A DNA stretch of 64,000 bases. It comes from Bacteroidota bacterium. Its GTDB lineage: Bacteria; Bacteroidota; Bacteroidia; Chitinophagales; Chitinophagaceae. Positions 55,886 to 64,000 of this stretch are shown piece after piece. The notes below the pieces were generated by a model that was not told where the DNA came from, did not search any database, and worked only from the letters and a program-made list of their open reading frames with translations. A program made the translations under genes and the position numbers. The stretch's first letter is position 1, and each line of letters begins with the position of its first letter. The DNA lies in the NCBI GenBank assembly GCA_030706605.1, contig JAUZOE010000013.1, positions 21,853 through 85,852 on the forward strand. Direction: 5' to 3'.

Positions 55886-56929
55886 TTAATGTGGAGCAGA
55901 ATAAATGACAATATCGAATACCCGCATGGGGAGATTTTTTTTGACCACTTCTATTGCACTTACCAGGGGTTGATCAAAAATCTTATTATCATTACAGTTA
56001 TCACAGCTAAGCATTACAGCAGTTTTATTAAAATCAATTCCATCATTTTGCCCGGGCTTTACCATAAAAGCTAGTTCTGATTGATTGCCATAGATGCCAA
56101 AATCCATTTTGTTCAGTTTTAATAGTTCTTTAATAGTCATTCCTGTATGAATCCCATTTTGAGTTTGCCATTCATTGTTCCCGGTAAGAGAACTATTCGT
56201 TATTCCTGCTTTTGTTGGCATCAGGTTGCTGATAATGATATAGGAAAGATCATTAAGATTATTTTGATCTCCCCAAACAAAAACAACTTGCCGGTTGGTA
56301 TTCTCAAATAAAACTGAGCATTTTTTTAATTCATTTTTTGAGAAAAAATAAAAATCTTTTTTTACACTTTGTTCGCCAAAAAAGCTGACAAGATATTCGT
56401 GTGAATCAAATCTTAAAAGATCATCGGCATATTTAATATTGTTTATATCAGGTATTTCTTTTTGCTTCAATAAAAATGTATAATCTGGGACGTCATTCCC
56501 TGTTTCATCAGTAGCTTGAATTGAAATATTTCTTTTTTGAAAGAGTACAGAAGATTCCTTGCTTATATCTACTTTATCATCATAAAAAAAGCCATCCTTA
56601 ATCAGCCTGTTTTCACCATCACGGAAGTCATTTAGTATGGAAGTATGAAATAAAATATATCTTGTATCTCCTTTTTTGATGAGATCAATATATCTTTTTA
56701 TGAGCTTGTCATCATTATTAGAGGATCGTTTCCAGGTAAACCTTGCCACAATCCCATTGCTATCAGGATTGGCCCGGACATGCACAAACCCTTTTTTGTT
56801 CATAAAGCGGTTAATTTTTTCGGATGGCAGATAAGCCATCGAAATAAGATCGTCAATATTAAATGACTGGCCTTGAGTTTTACTATTAGCACAATTAAGA
56901 AAGATGAGAATAAGCAGTAATCTCTTCAT
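55886..56929 (-). CDS. Exported protein of unknown function
   Basis: I do not recognise a named family. The 347-residue protein starts with a hydrophobic signal (MKRLLLILIFLNCANSKTQGQ); the cysteine in FLNCANS may make it a lipoprotein. The middle contains VLFENTNRQVVFVWGD, and a GIHTGMTIKELLKLNKMDFGIYG segment resembles a motif seen in other Bacteroidota exported proteins. A CDNC cysteine pair lies near the C-terminus. It converges with the helicase gene and stands alone. Confidence 0.7.
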   Translation of the reverse strand: MKRLLLILIFLNCANSKTQGQSFNIDDLISMAYLPSEKINRFMNKKGFVHVRANPDSNGIVARFTWKRSSNNDDKLIKRYIDLIKKGDTRYILFHTSILNDFRDGENRLIKDGFFYDDKVDISKESSVLFQKRNISIQATDETGNDVPDYTFLLKQKEIPDINNIKYADDLLRFDSHEYLVSFFGEQSVKKDFYFFSKNELKKCSVLFENTNRQVVFVWGDQNNLNDLSYIIISNLMPTKAGITNSSLTGNNEWQTQNGIHTGMTIKELLKLNKMDFGIYGNQSELAFMVKPGQNDGIDFNKTAVMLSCDNCNDNKIFDQPLVSAIEVVKKNLPMRVFDIVIYSAPH

Positions 56930-57371
56930 TAGTTTTCATGTTCATTACATTGCCAATTGCGTTTTTATGAGGATGGGGAAAAAGGAAAGATAAGAGGTAA
57001 GATACCCTCTATCTGTAGTAAAGAACTAAAGTAATATTTTTTTTTACAAATAACAAAATCGGGACTAAAAATGATTCTATATAAAAAGATGATCGGGACA
57101 ATTGCGGGAAAGCTTGAATAGATAAACGGCTCTCAATGCAGTTATTTAAAAATATGTTTCACTTTTTATTCTGTCCACAATTAGATAATTTTGTTTTTAA
57201 TTATTGCCCTTTAATGAAAAATATTTACACGCTGTTATTATTTTGGCATTAACAGCATACCTTAGAATAATTGACAGCTTATTTGCAGGAAGACTGTTGT
57301 TATCATTTAATAGATTAGCTTGAATGGGAAGAACAAATAGTATTAATTAAATTGAGCTAAAGAAATTAATT
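56930..57371. other. Intergenic region before the glucosidase (442 bases)
   Basis: It holds one imperfect hairpin (56988-57014: AGATA/TATCT plus GAGG/CCTC with a one-base bulge and an eight-base loop). It lies about 60 bases before the minus-strand gene at 56929. Otherwise I see no ORF, RNA gene or clear promoter. Confidence 0.45.
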
Positions 57372-60011
57372 GTGAGTCAAAAAAGTTTTACAACAGCAGA
57401 GCATCAGCGTCTTGCGGATAATTTACCTAATAAAGTACCTCTTGAGCAGTGGGGGCCTTACCTGAGTGAAAGGCAGTGGGGTACTGTACGTGAGGATTAT
57501 GGGCCTTATGGCGATGCCTGGAATTATTTTCCTTACGACCATGCGCATTGCAGGGCTTATGTTTGGGGGGAAGATGGTATCGCCGGCATTACTGATATTT
57601 TTCAAAACCTTTGTTTTGCAGTAACTCTGTGGAACCGGAAAGATCCTATTCTGAAGGAGCGACTTTTTGGTCTTGGTAATAACGAGGGGAATCATGGGGA
57701 AGATGTAAAAGAATTGTATTATTACCTCGATAATGTGCCTACACATTATTATATGGAATACCTCTACAAATATCCCCAGAAGGAATTTCCATATGAAGAC
57801 ATAAAAAATGAAAACAGGAATCGATCTAAGAATGATCCAGAATACGAAATTCTAGATACGGGTATTTTTGATAATAATGAATATTTTGATGTAACCATAA
57901 CTTATGCCAAACAGGACTCACAAGATATTTTTATCAAAATTAATATTCATAATCGCTATACAAAAAGCGCGGGTATAACGGTGTTGCCTACACTATGGTT
58001 TTACAACCGGCTAAGCAATCAGAGACTTGCAGAAAAACCCATCATTGCTGACTATAATAAAACAACCGTGAAAGCCAGCCATCAGCGTTTGGGGGATTAT
58101 TATTTATATTTTCAAAAAACGAGGGCTACTTTTTATACGGACAATGTAACCAATACTCAAAAAGTTTCCGGTATCCCTAATAAAACTCCTTTTGTAAAGG
58201 ATGCATTTCATGAGGCCATCATACGTAAGAAAAATGTGAAGTCGTTACGAAAAAGCACATCGGGAACAAAATTTGCCCCGATTTATGATTTAACTATTGA
58301 GGGAGGCAAATCAAAAACTATTTACCTGCGTCTCTCCAATAAAGAATTGGAAAATGGTTTTGAAGAAGGGTTTGAAAATATTTTTACAAGTCGTAAAGCA
58401 GAAGCAGATGATTTTTATAATGCTATTCTCCCAAAAGATATCAGTCCCGAATTAAAAAATATACAACGCCAGGCGCTTGCCGGTATGTTATGGAGTAAAC
58501 AATTTTATCATTATGATGTGGAAAGATGGCTTACTACAAGTGATGGAATTACTCCGGTAAATGATGGAAAACTCTACGGCCGCAATCATGACTGGAAGCA
58601 CCTTAAAAATCAGAATGTAATTTTAATGCCGGATAAATGGGAATATCCCTGGTATGCAGCGTGGGATCTTGCCTTTCATTGTATTCCAATGGCTATAATG
58701 GATCCAGGATTTGCTAAAGATCAATTATTATTGGTCATGCGGGAATGGTATATGAAACCTGACGGGCAGTTGCCAGCTTATGAATGGCATTTTAGTGATG
58801 TAAACCCTCCGGTACAGGCTTGGGCAGCTTTACAGGTCTATCGGATTGAAAAATCAGCAACAGGTATTGGGGATATCAATTTTTTAAAGAGAATTTTTCA
58901 AAAACTAATTATCAATTTTACCTGGTGGATCAACCGGAAAGATGCAAGTGGTAATAATATTTTCCAGGGAGGCTTTCTTGGCCTGGATAATATCGGTGTT
59001 TTTAACCGCAGCATTGAAATGCCGGGAAACCATCGGCTGGAGCAGGCTGATGGAACAAGTTGGATGGGAATGTATGCGTTGAACATGATGGATATGGCTT
59101 TGGAGATTGCTGTGGTTGACCCTGCTTTTGAAGATACTTCAACCAAATTTTTTGAACATTTTGTGCTGATTGCTGAAGCCCTAAACGAACATGGATTGTG
59201 GAGTGATGATGACAAATTTTTTTATGATATTCTTTCTACCCCTTCCGGCAACCAGATTCAATTGCGCATACAATCTATTGTTGGCTTAACTACATTATTC
59301 GCTGTATCAATTATTAAAAAAGAAGTACGTGATAAGCTTACTGATTTTAAAAAAAGAATTAAATGGTTTGAGAGTTACCGGGTTAGAAACGAACGTTTCT
59401 GGCCTAATGAAGAAGAAGACAATGGAGATAAGATATTATTATCAATGGTGCCTAAGCAGCGTTTAATAAGTATTCTGGGACGCTTGTTGAATGAGGAAGA
59501 ATTTCTTTCTCCCGGAGGCATCAGGGCTCTATCTAAGTTTCATGAGAAGAACCCTTTTGGAGTTAATATTGATAATGTTGAGTACTCTATTCAGTATGAT
59601 CCCGGAGATTCCACTTCCGATTTTTTTGGGGGTAACTCTAACTGGCGTGGGCCTGTGTGGATACCCATTAATTATATCATCATACAATCAATTCGGAAAT
59701 ATGGTGAATTTTATGGAGATGATTTATTGATTGAATATCCTACAGGTTCAGGCAATTCTCTTAATCTTAAACAAGTAGCTGATGAATTGGCAAAAAGAGT
59801 AATCAGCCTGTTTGAAAAAGATGAAGAACAAAAACGAAGCATTTATGGTAAATATAATTGGTTTTACCAGCGACCTGAAAATGAACATCTTATGTTATTT
59901 TACGAATATTTTCATGGGGACAAGGGGAATGGATTGGGAGCAAGTCACCAAACAGGATGGACCTCACTGGTAGCACAATTAATAAGTGAACTGCATGAAA
60001 ATGAGGATTAG
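57372..60011 (+). CDS. GH63-like (MGH1-type) glucosidase
   Basis: The start codon is GTG (57372), giving 879 residues with no signal peptide, so the enzyme is probably cytoplasmic. The N-terminal beta-rich domain has EDYGPYGDAWNYFPYDHAHCRAY-type sequence; the C-terminal half is an alpha/alpha toroid with WDLAFHCIPMAIMDPGFAK near residue 430, EQADGTSWMGMYALNMM, and SNWRGPVWIPINYII. These are hallmarks of bacterial GH63-like glucosidases, which are inverting enzymes acting on alpha-glucosides. The native substrate is not known. No sugar-transport genes are adjacent. Confidence 0.85.
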   Translation: MSQKSFTTAEHQRLADNLPNKVPLEQWGPYLSERQWGTVREDYGPYGDAWNYFPYDHAHCRAYVWGEDGIAGITDIFQNLCFAVTLWNRKDPILKERLFGLGNNEGNHGEDVKELYYYLDNVPTHYYMEYLYKYPQKEFPYEDIKNENRNRSKNDPEYEILDTGIFDNNEYFDVTITYAKQDSQDIFIKINIHNRYTKSAGITVLPTLWFYNRLSNQRLAEKPIIADYNKTTVKASHQRLGDYYLYFQKTRATFYTDNVTNTQKVSGIPNKTPFVKDAFHEAIIRKKNVKSLRKSTSGTKFAPIYDLTIEGGKSKTIYLRLSNKELENGFEEGFENIFTSRKAEADDFYNAILPKDISPELKNIQRQALAGMLWSKQFYHYDVERWLTTSDGITPVNDGKLYGRNHDWKHLKNQNVILMPDKWEYPWYAAWDLAFHCIPMAIMDPGFAKDQLLLVMREWYMKPDGQLPAYEWHFSDVNPPVQAWAALQVYRIEKSATGIGDINFLKRIFQKLIINFTWWINRKDASGNNIFQGGFLGLDNIGVFNRSIEMPGNHRLEQADGTSWMGMYALNMMDMALEIAVVDPAFEDTSTKFFEHFVLIAEALNEHGLWSDDDKFFYDILSTPSGNQIQLRIQSIVGLTTLFAVSIIKKEVRDKLTDFKKRIKWFESYRVRNERFWPNEEEDNGDKILLSMVPKQRLISILGRLLNEEEFLSPGGIRALSKFHEKNPFGVNIDNVEYSIQYDPGDSTSDFFGGNSNWRGPVWIPINYIIIQSIRKYGEFYGDDLLIEYPTGSGNSLNLKQVADELAKRVISLFEKDEEQKRSIYGKYNWFYQRPENEHLMLFYEYFHGDKGNGLGASHQTGWTSLVAQLISELHENED

Positions 60012-60138
60012 GTGAATAGTAGTTTAACCGAAAATTATAATTACTGAAGGCTGGCAGATTTCAATATTTAATTGGCTTACAGAAACAAGCAAAGTTAAAT
60101 ATTCAATCAGGATAAATCAGTCTGTTATTCTTTTACAC

Positions 60139-60876
60139 TTATTGAAGCCTGTCTACAAAAATAATTTGTTCTTCCTTCAACAAAGGCAAACCTTTGAACC
60201 TGAGAATTACATTACCCACCGTAGCTACATCTTTTTCACAGTAAATTGAAATACGTTCGAGGTCTTTTTCTTTCCAATAAACATCTCCTACCTGGCTTCC
60301 GTCAATATCATCTTTGGGTGAAGGAACCCCTAAAGCTGCTGCTAATAATTTTAAAGAAGTATAATGTTTGTAATCGCCGAAGCGCCATAGATGCAACGTA
60401 TCCAATATCGGAGTTTCCCAGGGTTTCATATTTTGAAAATCGATGTAAGGGGGAATAGGAATATTATTAATCAGCATTCTTCTGCACAAGAAGGGTACAT
60501 CAAATTCTTTGATATTATGCCCCGTAAAAGTCCAGTGATGATTGTTGGCATGCATTTGTTTTAGGGTAGCATTGAAAGCGGCTAAAATTTCTTTTTCGTT
60601 CTCGGATCGGTATGATTTAATTCTTAACAGCCATTCATTATTTTCTTTTTTAAAATAACCAAAACTGATACAGACTACTTTGGCAAATTCAGCAAGTATG
60701 GCTGCACGCATCGGGTAGTATTCTTCGACAGTCGTATCTGGGGGTAGGCTTTTCCTTATTTTTTGGGTCCACAGTTCCTGCCACTCATTATCCAACGCCT
60801 TAAAATCTTCCTTTTCAGAAACAGTTTCAATATCTATAAGAAACAAATTTTCAATGGCTATATGTTGCATAATCAT
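60139..60876 (-). CDS. DEDDy-type 3'-5' exonuclease, PolB-like
   Basis: The 245-residue protein fits the predicted PolB-like 3'-5' exonuclease family. The DEDD acidic residues are in FLIDIET (Exo I), TGHNIKEFDVPFL (Exo II) and SIYCEKDVATV (Exo III), with the Tyr of the Y-x3-D pattern marking DEDDy. There is no polymerase domain. It may trim DNA or RNA ends in repair. A second ATG two codons in is an alternative start. It stands alone on the minus strand. Confidence 0.87.
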   Translation of the reverse strand: MIMQHIAIENLFLIDIETVSEKEDFKALDNEWQELWTQKIRKSLPPDTTVEEYYPMRAAILAEFAKVVCISFGYFKKENNEWLLRIKSYRSENEKEILAAFNATLKQMHANNHHWTFTGHNIKEFDVPFLCRRMLINNIPIPPYIDFQNMKPWETPILDTLHLWRFGDYKHYTSLKLLAAALGVPSPKDDIDGSQVGDVYWKEKDLERISIYCEKDVATVGNVILRFKGLPLLKEEQIIFVDRLQ

Positions 60877-60946
60877 TTTGTTTGCCGGTATGAATATACA
60901 AAAAAACCATTTTTAAAGGGGAAGAAAGATTCAAAAAACTAATTAT

Positions 60947-61577
60947 CTAAAATGTGAATCCTGCAAAAATGGTAAACGCCTGGCTTTTCCATTTTTCGCT
61001 GTTGTCAATATCATTCAAATTGGTAAGTCCTATTTCGTATCGTGCACCAAGGTTGATAAAAGGAATCTGGATCCAAAGGCCACCAACAGTGGACCAATCT
61101 CCGGTTTTAAAAATATTTGTATTGTTTTTTAAACTATCAACACTTTGCTTAAGTAAACTCGCTACCTGGGGACCTAATTGCAACTTTACCCTTTTGCTGG
61201 GCCCCACATTTATATTCAATAATAAAGGAATTTTCAGGTAATCCAGTTTGGCTTTTCGCTGGCTTCCATTGTAGAAAAGGTCACCATAAACTGTAGAAGG
61301 GTCATTGGAAAATTCTGAAGATGACTGTACAAAATTGATTTCCGGTTGTAAGCCGAAAATCTTGGAAAAATTAAGTTGCATAAAACCTCCCAACAAGTAA
61401 TTATATATAGCTAAATCCTGATCGGTAAGATTGCCCGTTAATTTTATTGATATTAACGCCGGCCTTTGCACCAATCCTGAAAAAATTTTCATGATCAGTT
61501 TTAGGGTTAAATTTTCTTTGTGAATATGCTGATAATGAAATTGTCATTAACAAGCCTAAACAAATATTTTTCATCAT
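60947..61577 (-). pseudogene. Outer-membrane beta-barrel (porin family) gene broken by a frameshift
   Basis: The 181-aa ORF at 60947-61492 lacks a signal peptide, but the region just upstream supplies one in another frame: MMKNICLGLLMTISLSAYSQ, then FRIGAKAGVNINKINGQSY, the normal start of this barrel family. That frame reaches a stop in a TATATATAA tract near 61400-61411, where the other frame takes over with NYLLGGFMQLNFSK. Adding one TA unit (or losing one base) in the tract restores a single reading frame of about 210 residues. It is either a decayed gene, a phase-variable gene or a sequencing error. Confidence 0.75.
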
Positions 61578-61726
61578 GATATACGAATTTTAGCCTGGTT
61601 CATTTTAGCAGAGCTATGAAACAAACTACAAGATACCTTTTTTAATATTTTTCAAAATGTACTCGTCTTTTCAAATGATTTTTATAATTGTAAATGCAGT
61701 ATTATTCTTCAATACTAAATGAAGGA

Positions 61727-62020
61727 TTACCAATGCCCGTGTATCCAGATCCATCCTTCTTTTTTATGCTGCCAATGTCCGGCAGAATAATGATACCGGC
61801 CCCGGCGTGGAGCTACCCAATAACCTTTACGGTATACATAACCATGTCCTCGTTTTATCCAGTTGCCTTCTACCCAAATGTAGGCCGGTGAAGGAGCTGG
61901 CGGTTGCGCATATGCAGGACGAACGGGTCTTTCTCTTACTACTATTGCAGAAGGGACGCAACCCATAGCAAAGACCAAAATAATGAAGAGGGTGGTAAAA
62001 AGGAATAGTATTCTTTTCAT
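61727..62020 (-). CDS. WxxGxW-repeat lipoprotein
   Basis: I place the start at the internal ATG at 62020 (97 residues), because MKRILFLFTTLFIILVFAMGC is a clean lipoprotein signal with lipobox; the track's start adds nine unlikely residues. The mature part has a proline-rich linker (RPVRPAYAQPPAPSPAY), then repeats of the YxWxxGxW type (YIWVEGNWIKRGHGY, YRKGYWVAPRRG, YSAGHWQHKKEGW, WIWIHGHW). The function of such small surface proteins is not established. Confidence 0.8.
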   Translation of the reverse strand: MKRILFLFTTLFIILVFAMGCVPSAIVVRERPVRPAYAQPPAPSPAYIWVEGNWIKRGHGYVYRKGYWVAPRRGRYHYSAGHWQHKKEGWIWIHGHW

Positions 62021-62407
62021 CTTATTGATTTTGCACCTTGGATTCAATTTCTGAAGAGAAGTTTAATGATTAAATGTGGAACTATTAAAATAGACGTTTA
62101 AGCAAGAATAAAATAGTGATTTTTGCTATTGATATTCGGGAAAAAAGGAATTACCTAGCCCCTGCGATTAATTTATCCTGGCATTAGTTCTTTGATAAAA
62201 AAAATATCGCTTACGAATGAAGAAATATATTACTGATTAAAGGCATCAGTATAATTCATAAATTAGCTGAAGGAAAAAGTTGAATACCTTTAAATAATAA
62301 ACCGTTCAATTATTTGAAGGTGAAAATTCAATTAATAGAGATTAAAAAATGGAAGCTATTTAATAGCAAACAGTAATGTGATTTTTTTTTAACATAAATA
62401 ACTAAGC
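62021..62407. other. Intergenic region (387 bases)
   Basis: The spacer lies between divergent genes and is AT-rich throughout. I find no ORF, RNA gene, exact TAnnTTTG box or strong hairpin. Confidence 0.5.
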
Positions 62408-63001
62408 ATGAAAAAACTATTTATTTTAATCTTATTCTTTTATTCAGGCTTTAATTGCTATAGTCAAAAATTACTTAGGGGAGTTGTGTTGGGACAATTA
62501 CAAGATTACCAGGGAACAATTGCTTATTGCAATAAGGTAATTGAGGTTAATCCTAATTATGCATATGCATATAATGAAAGAGGATATGCAAAATACAATT
62601 TGAAAAATTATCTGGGCGCTATTGAAGATTATAATAAAGCAATTGAAATTAATAGAAATAATGCAGAAGCTTTTATAAATAGAGGAATTATAAAGGCGAC
62701 CCTTCACAATTATCTGGGCGCTATTGAAGATTATGATAAGGCACTAAGGATTTATCTGTATTATGAGGATGCTTATTATTATAGAGGAGTTGCAGAGGTT
62801 GAACTAAAAAAACACGCAGAAGCTCTTGAGGATTATAATAAGGCAATAAGCCTTAATCCATGGTATGCAGATGCTTATTATTCGAGAGGACTTTTAAAAA
62901 TTTTGATGAATCAAAAAGAAAGTGGATGTATAGATTTAAGTAAGGCTGGAGAATTGGGATTTAAAGATTCTTATGATATGATAAAAAAATATTGCAAATG
63001 A
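62408..63001 (+). CDS. Exported TPR-repeat protein
   Basis: The 197-residue protein has a signal peptide (MKKLFILILFFYSGFNCYSQ) and about four tetratricopeptide repeats of 34 residues, with the TPR pattern clear in AYAYNERGYAKYNLKNYLGA, AFINRGIIKATLHNY and AYYYRGVAEVELKKHAEA. Such repeats form a protein-binding superhelix. The second and third repeats share an identical 27-base stretch exactly 102 bases apart, showing growth by duplication. The partner is unknown; the DUF1080 gene starts 48 bases downstream. Confidence 0.9.
   Translation: MKKLFILILFFYSGFNCYSQKLLRGVVLGQLQDYQGTIAYCNKVIEVNPNYAYAYNERGYAKYNLKNYLGAIEDYNKAIEINRNNAEAFINRGIIKATLHNYLGAIEDYDKALRIYLYYEDAYYYRGVAEVELKKHAEALEDYNKAISLNPWYADAYYSRGLLKILMNQKESGCIDLSKAGELGFKDSYDMIKKYCK
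62606..62734 (+). repeat. Identical 27-base segments in adjacent TPR units
   Basis: The 27 bases beginning AATTATCTGGGCGCTATT occur at 62606-62632 and 62708-62734. The period of 102 bases equals one 34-residue TPR unit. Confidence 0.8.
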
Positions 63002-63048
63002 CCTTAGTTGGATGCTTATAAGGTTGCAATAGAGTTAATAGCATTTTT

Positions 63049-63759
63049 ATGGACAGATATAAATCTTATTTTATAGCAGTAACATTATCTATTTCAGTCA
63101 TTAACGGAGTAGTTGCCCAGACAACTAATATCTTGACAAAGATTGAAAAGCAAAAAGGATGGCATTTACTCTTTGACGGTAAAACATTTAATGGTTGGAA
63201 AAAGTTGGCAGATACTGGCTGGGTTATAGAAGAAGGAGAGCTAAGGGCAAAGGCTTTTAATGATGGAAGACAAAAAGACATTATTACTGTGGATCAATTT
63301 GAAAATTTCGAGCTTTCATTGGAATTTAAAATTTCTAAATTAACAAATAGTGGTATTAAATATCTGGTAACCGATTCTTACCCTGGACATGAGGGTTCTT
63401 ATTTGGGGTTGGAATATCAAATTTTAGATGATATCAATTATAAATACCCCGAACGCGGTATTTACCGGTCAACAGCGTCATTGTACGATTTGATTCCAGC
63501 TAAAAATAAAAGAATCATCTCTTTGAATGAGTGGAATACTGCCCGAATCATTGTAAAAGGTAACCATGTAGAACACTGGCTGAACGGAAGGCTGGTAGTG
63601 GAATATGATCGAAGTACTAACGATTTTAATGTTTTGGTACATGATAGTAAATATAGAGATTTAAAAAAATTTGGAAAGACAATAACTGGGCATATTTTAC
63701 TGCAAAATGAAGGTACCCCGATTGCATTCCGTAGTATAAAAATTAGACCTTTATTTTAG
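63049..63759 (+). CDS. DUF1080 (3-keto-disaccharide hydrolase-like) exported protein
   Basis: The 236-residue protein has a signal peptide (SYFIAVTLSISVINGVVAQ) and one concanavalin-like DUF1080 domain: HLLFDGKTFNGWKKLADTGWVIEEGEL at the start, NFELSLEFKISKLTNSGIKY, a GLEYQILDD segment, then WNTARIIVKGNHVEHWLNGRLVVEY. The last block, HILLQNEGTPIAFRSIKIRPL, is the typical end. Some relatives hydrolyse 3-keto-glycosides in the periplasm; the substrate here is not known. No oxidoreductase partner gene lies in the window. Confidence 0.9.
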   Translation: MDRYKSYFIAVTLSISVINGVVAQTTNILTKIEKQKGWHLLFDGKTFNGWKKLADTGWVIEEGELRAKAFNDGRQKDIITVDQFENFELSLEFKISKLTNSGIKYLVTDSYPGHEGSYLGLEYQILDDINYKYPERGIYRSTASLYDLIPAKNKRIISLNEWNTARIIVKGNHVEHWLNGRLVVEYDRSTNDFNVLVHDSKYRDLKKFGKTITGHILLQNEGTPIAFRSIKIRPLF

Positions 63760-64000
63760 AATGTAAAATAATTGACAAATAGATACTATTTTTAAATAAG
63801 ATGCTCTGTAAATTATAAACTTCTATAGAAAGACATTACCCGCTATTGACTAATTATAATATAATTAATTCAAGTTGCTAGTTATTAAGTCAGTTTATTA
63901 AAAGTAAATGCTACTATAAACATTAATAGTTTCAGCAAAAATCCTTTAAATGTAACTGCATGTATTTTTCTTAAAAACAAATTTTTTATTTCACTAAAGC

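Overview
This is AT-rich chromosomal DNA from a Bacteroidota bacterium, most likely of the Chitinophagaceae type (an inference from gene content, not from a marker gene). The grounds are Bacteroidota-style promoters (TAnnTTTG -7 boxes), a sufBCDSE-T operon, an IleRS2-type isoleucyl-tRNA synthetase, a DUF4271 gene next to a HemD-like gene, NarL-type two-component pairs, WxxGxW and TPR proteins, and a FecA-like receptor. I see no tRNA or rRNA gene, CRISPR array, insertion sequence, prophage or replication origin. Most of the window is core metabolism. The accessory signals lie in regulatory spacers and in a few small loci.

Layout. 0-7.2 kb: the 3' part of der, then an iron-sulfur assembly operon (sufB, C, D, S, E, T) behind a promoter whose -33 box sits in a perfect inverted repeat; an Rrf2 regulator with three clustered cysteines follows. 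7.4-9.6 kb: a secreted glycoside hydrolase. 9.9-13.8 kb (minus): an NtrC-type regulator, a YihY membrane protein and a CHASE3 histidine kinase. 13.9-18.2 kb: an AraC regulator with a Cys/His cluster, a FecA-like TonB receptor behind two 11-bp direct repeats 22 bp apart, and a dihaem peroxidase lipoprotein. 18.3-27.3 kb: haem synthesis, with hemJ and hemH on the minus strand and hemA-C-D-E-F-B-L on the plus strand; the divergent hemH/hemA spacer carries one 9-bp motif in matching positions at both promoters. Together these regions form an iron, Fe-S and haem neighbourhood.

27.8-44.1 kb: housekeeping genes. These are ileS with a swapped GxHH signature, a DksA-like protein with a long histone-like lysine-rich tail, comF, radA, a small winged-helix regulator, a LolE-type permease, rbfA, an MsbA-like exporter, hemW, a BamA-family protein, a DUF4271 protein and a second HemD-like protein. 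44.4-48.6 kb: a four-gene signalling cassette (119-aa unknown protein, multi-pass membrane protein, HisKA_3 kinase, NarL regulator) lies divergent to another NarL regulator, with an unusually structured 726-bp spacer between them.

48.8-53.5 kb (minus): leuC-leuD-cimA-leuB. The synthase resembles Leptospira citramalate synthase rather than LeuA, so the operon probably feeds isoleucine synthesis by the pyruvate route as well as serving leucine synthesis. 54-64 kb: a UPF1-like helicase, an unknown exported protein, a GH63-like glucosidase, a DEDD exonuclease, a beta-barrel gene broken by a frameshift in a TA tract, a WxxGxW lipoprotein, a TPR protein and a DUF1080 protein.

Best leads: the signalling cassette with its structured spacer (44.4-48.6 kb), the AraC/FecA operator with the Cys/His cluster, the paired hemH/hemA motif, cimA inside the leu operon, and the GIHH IleRS.
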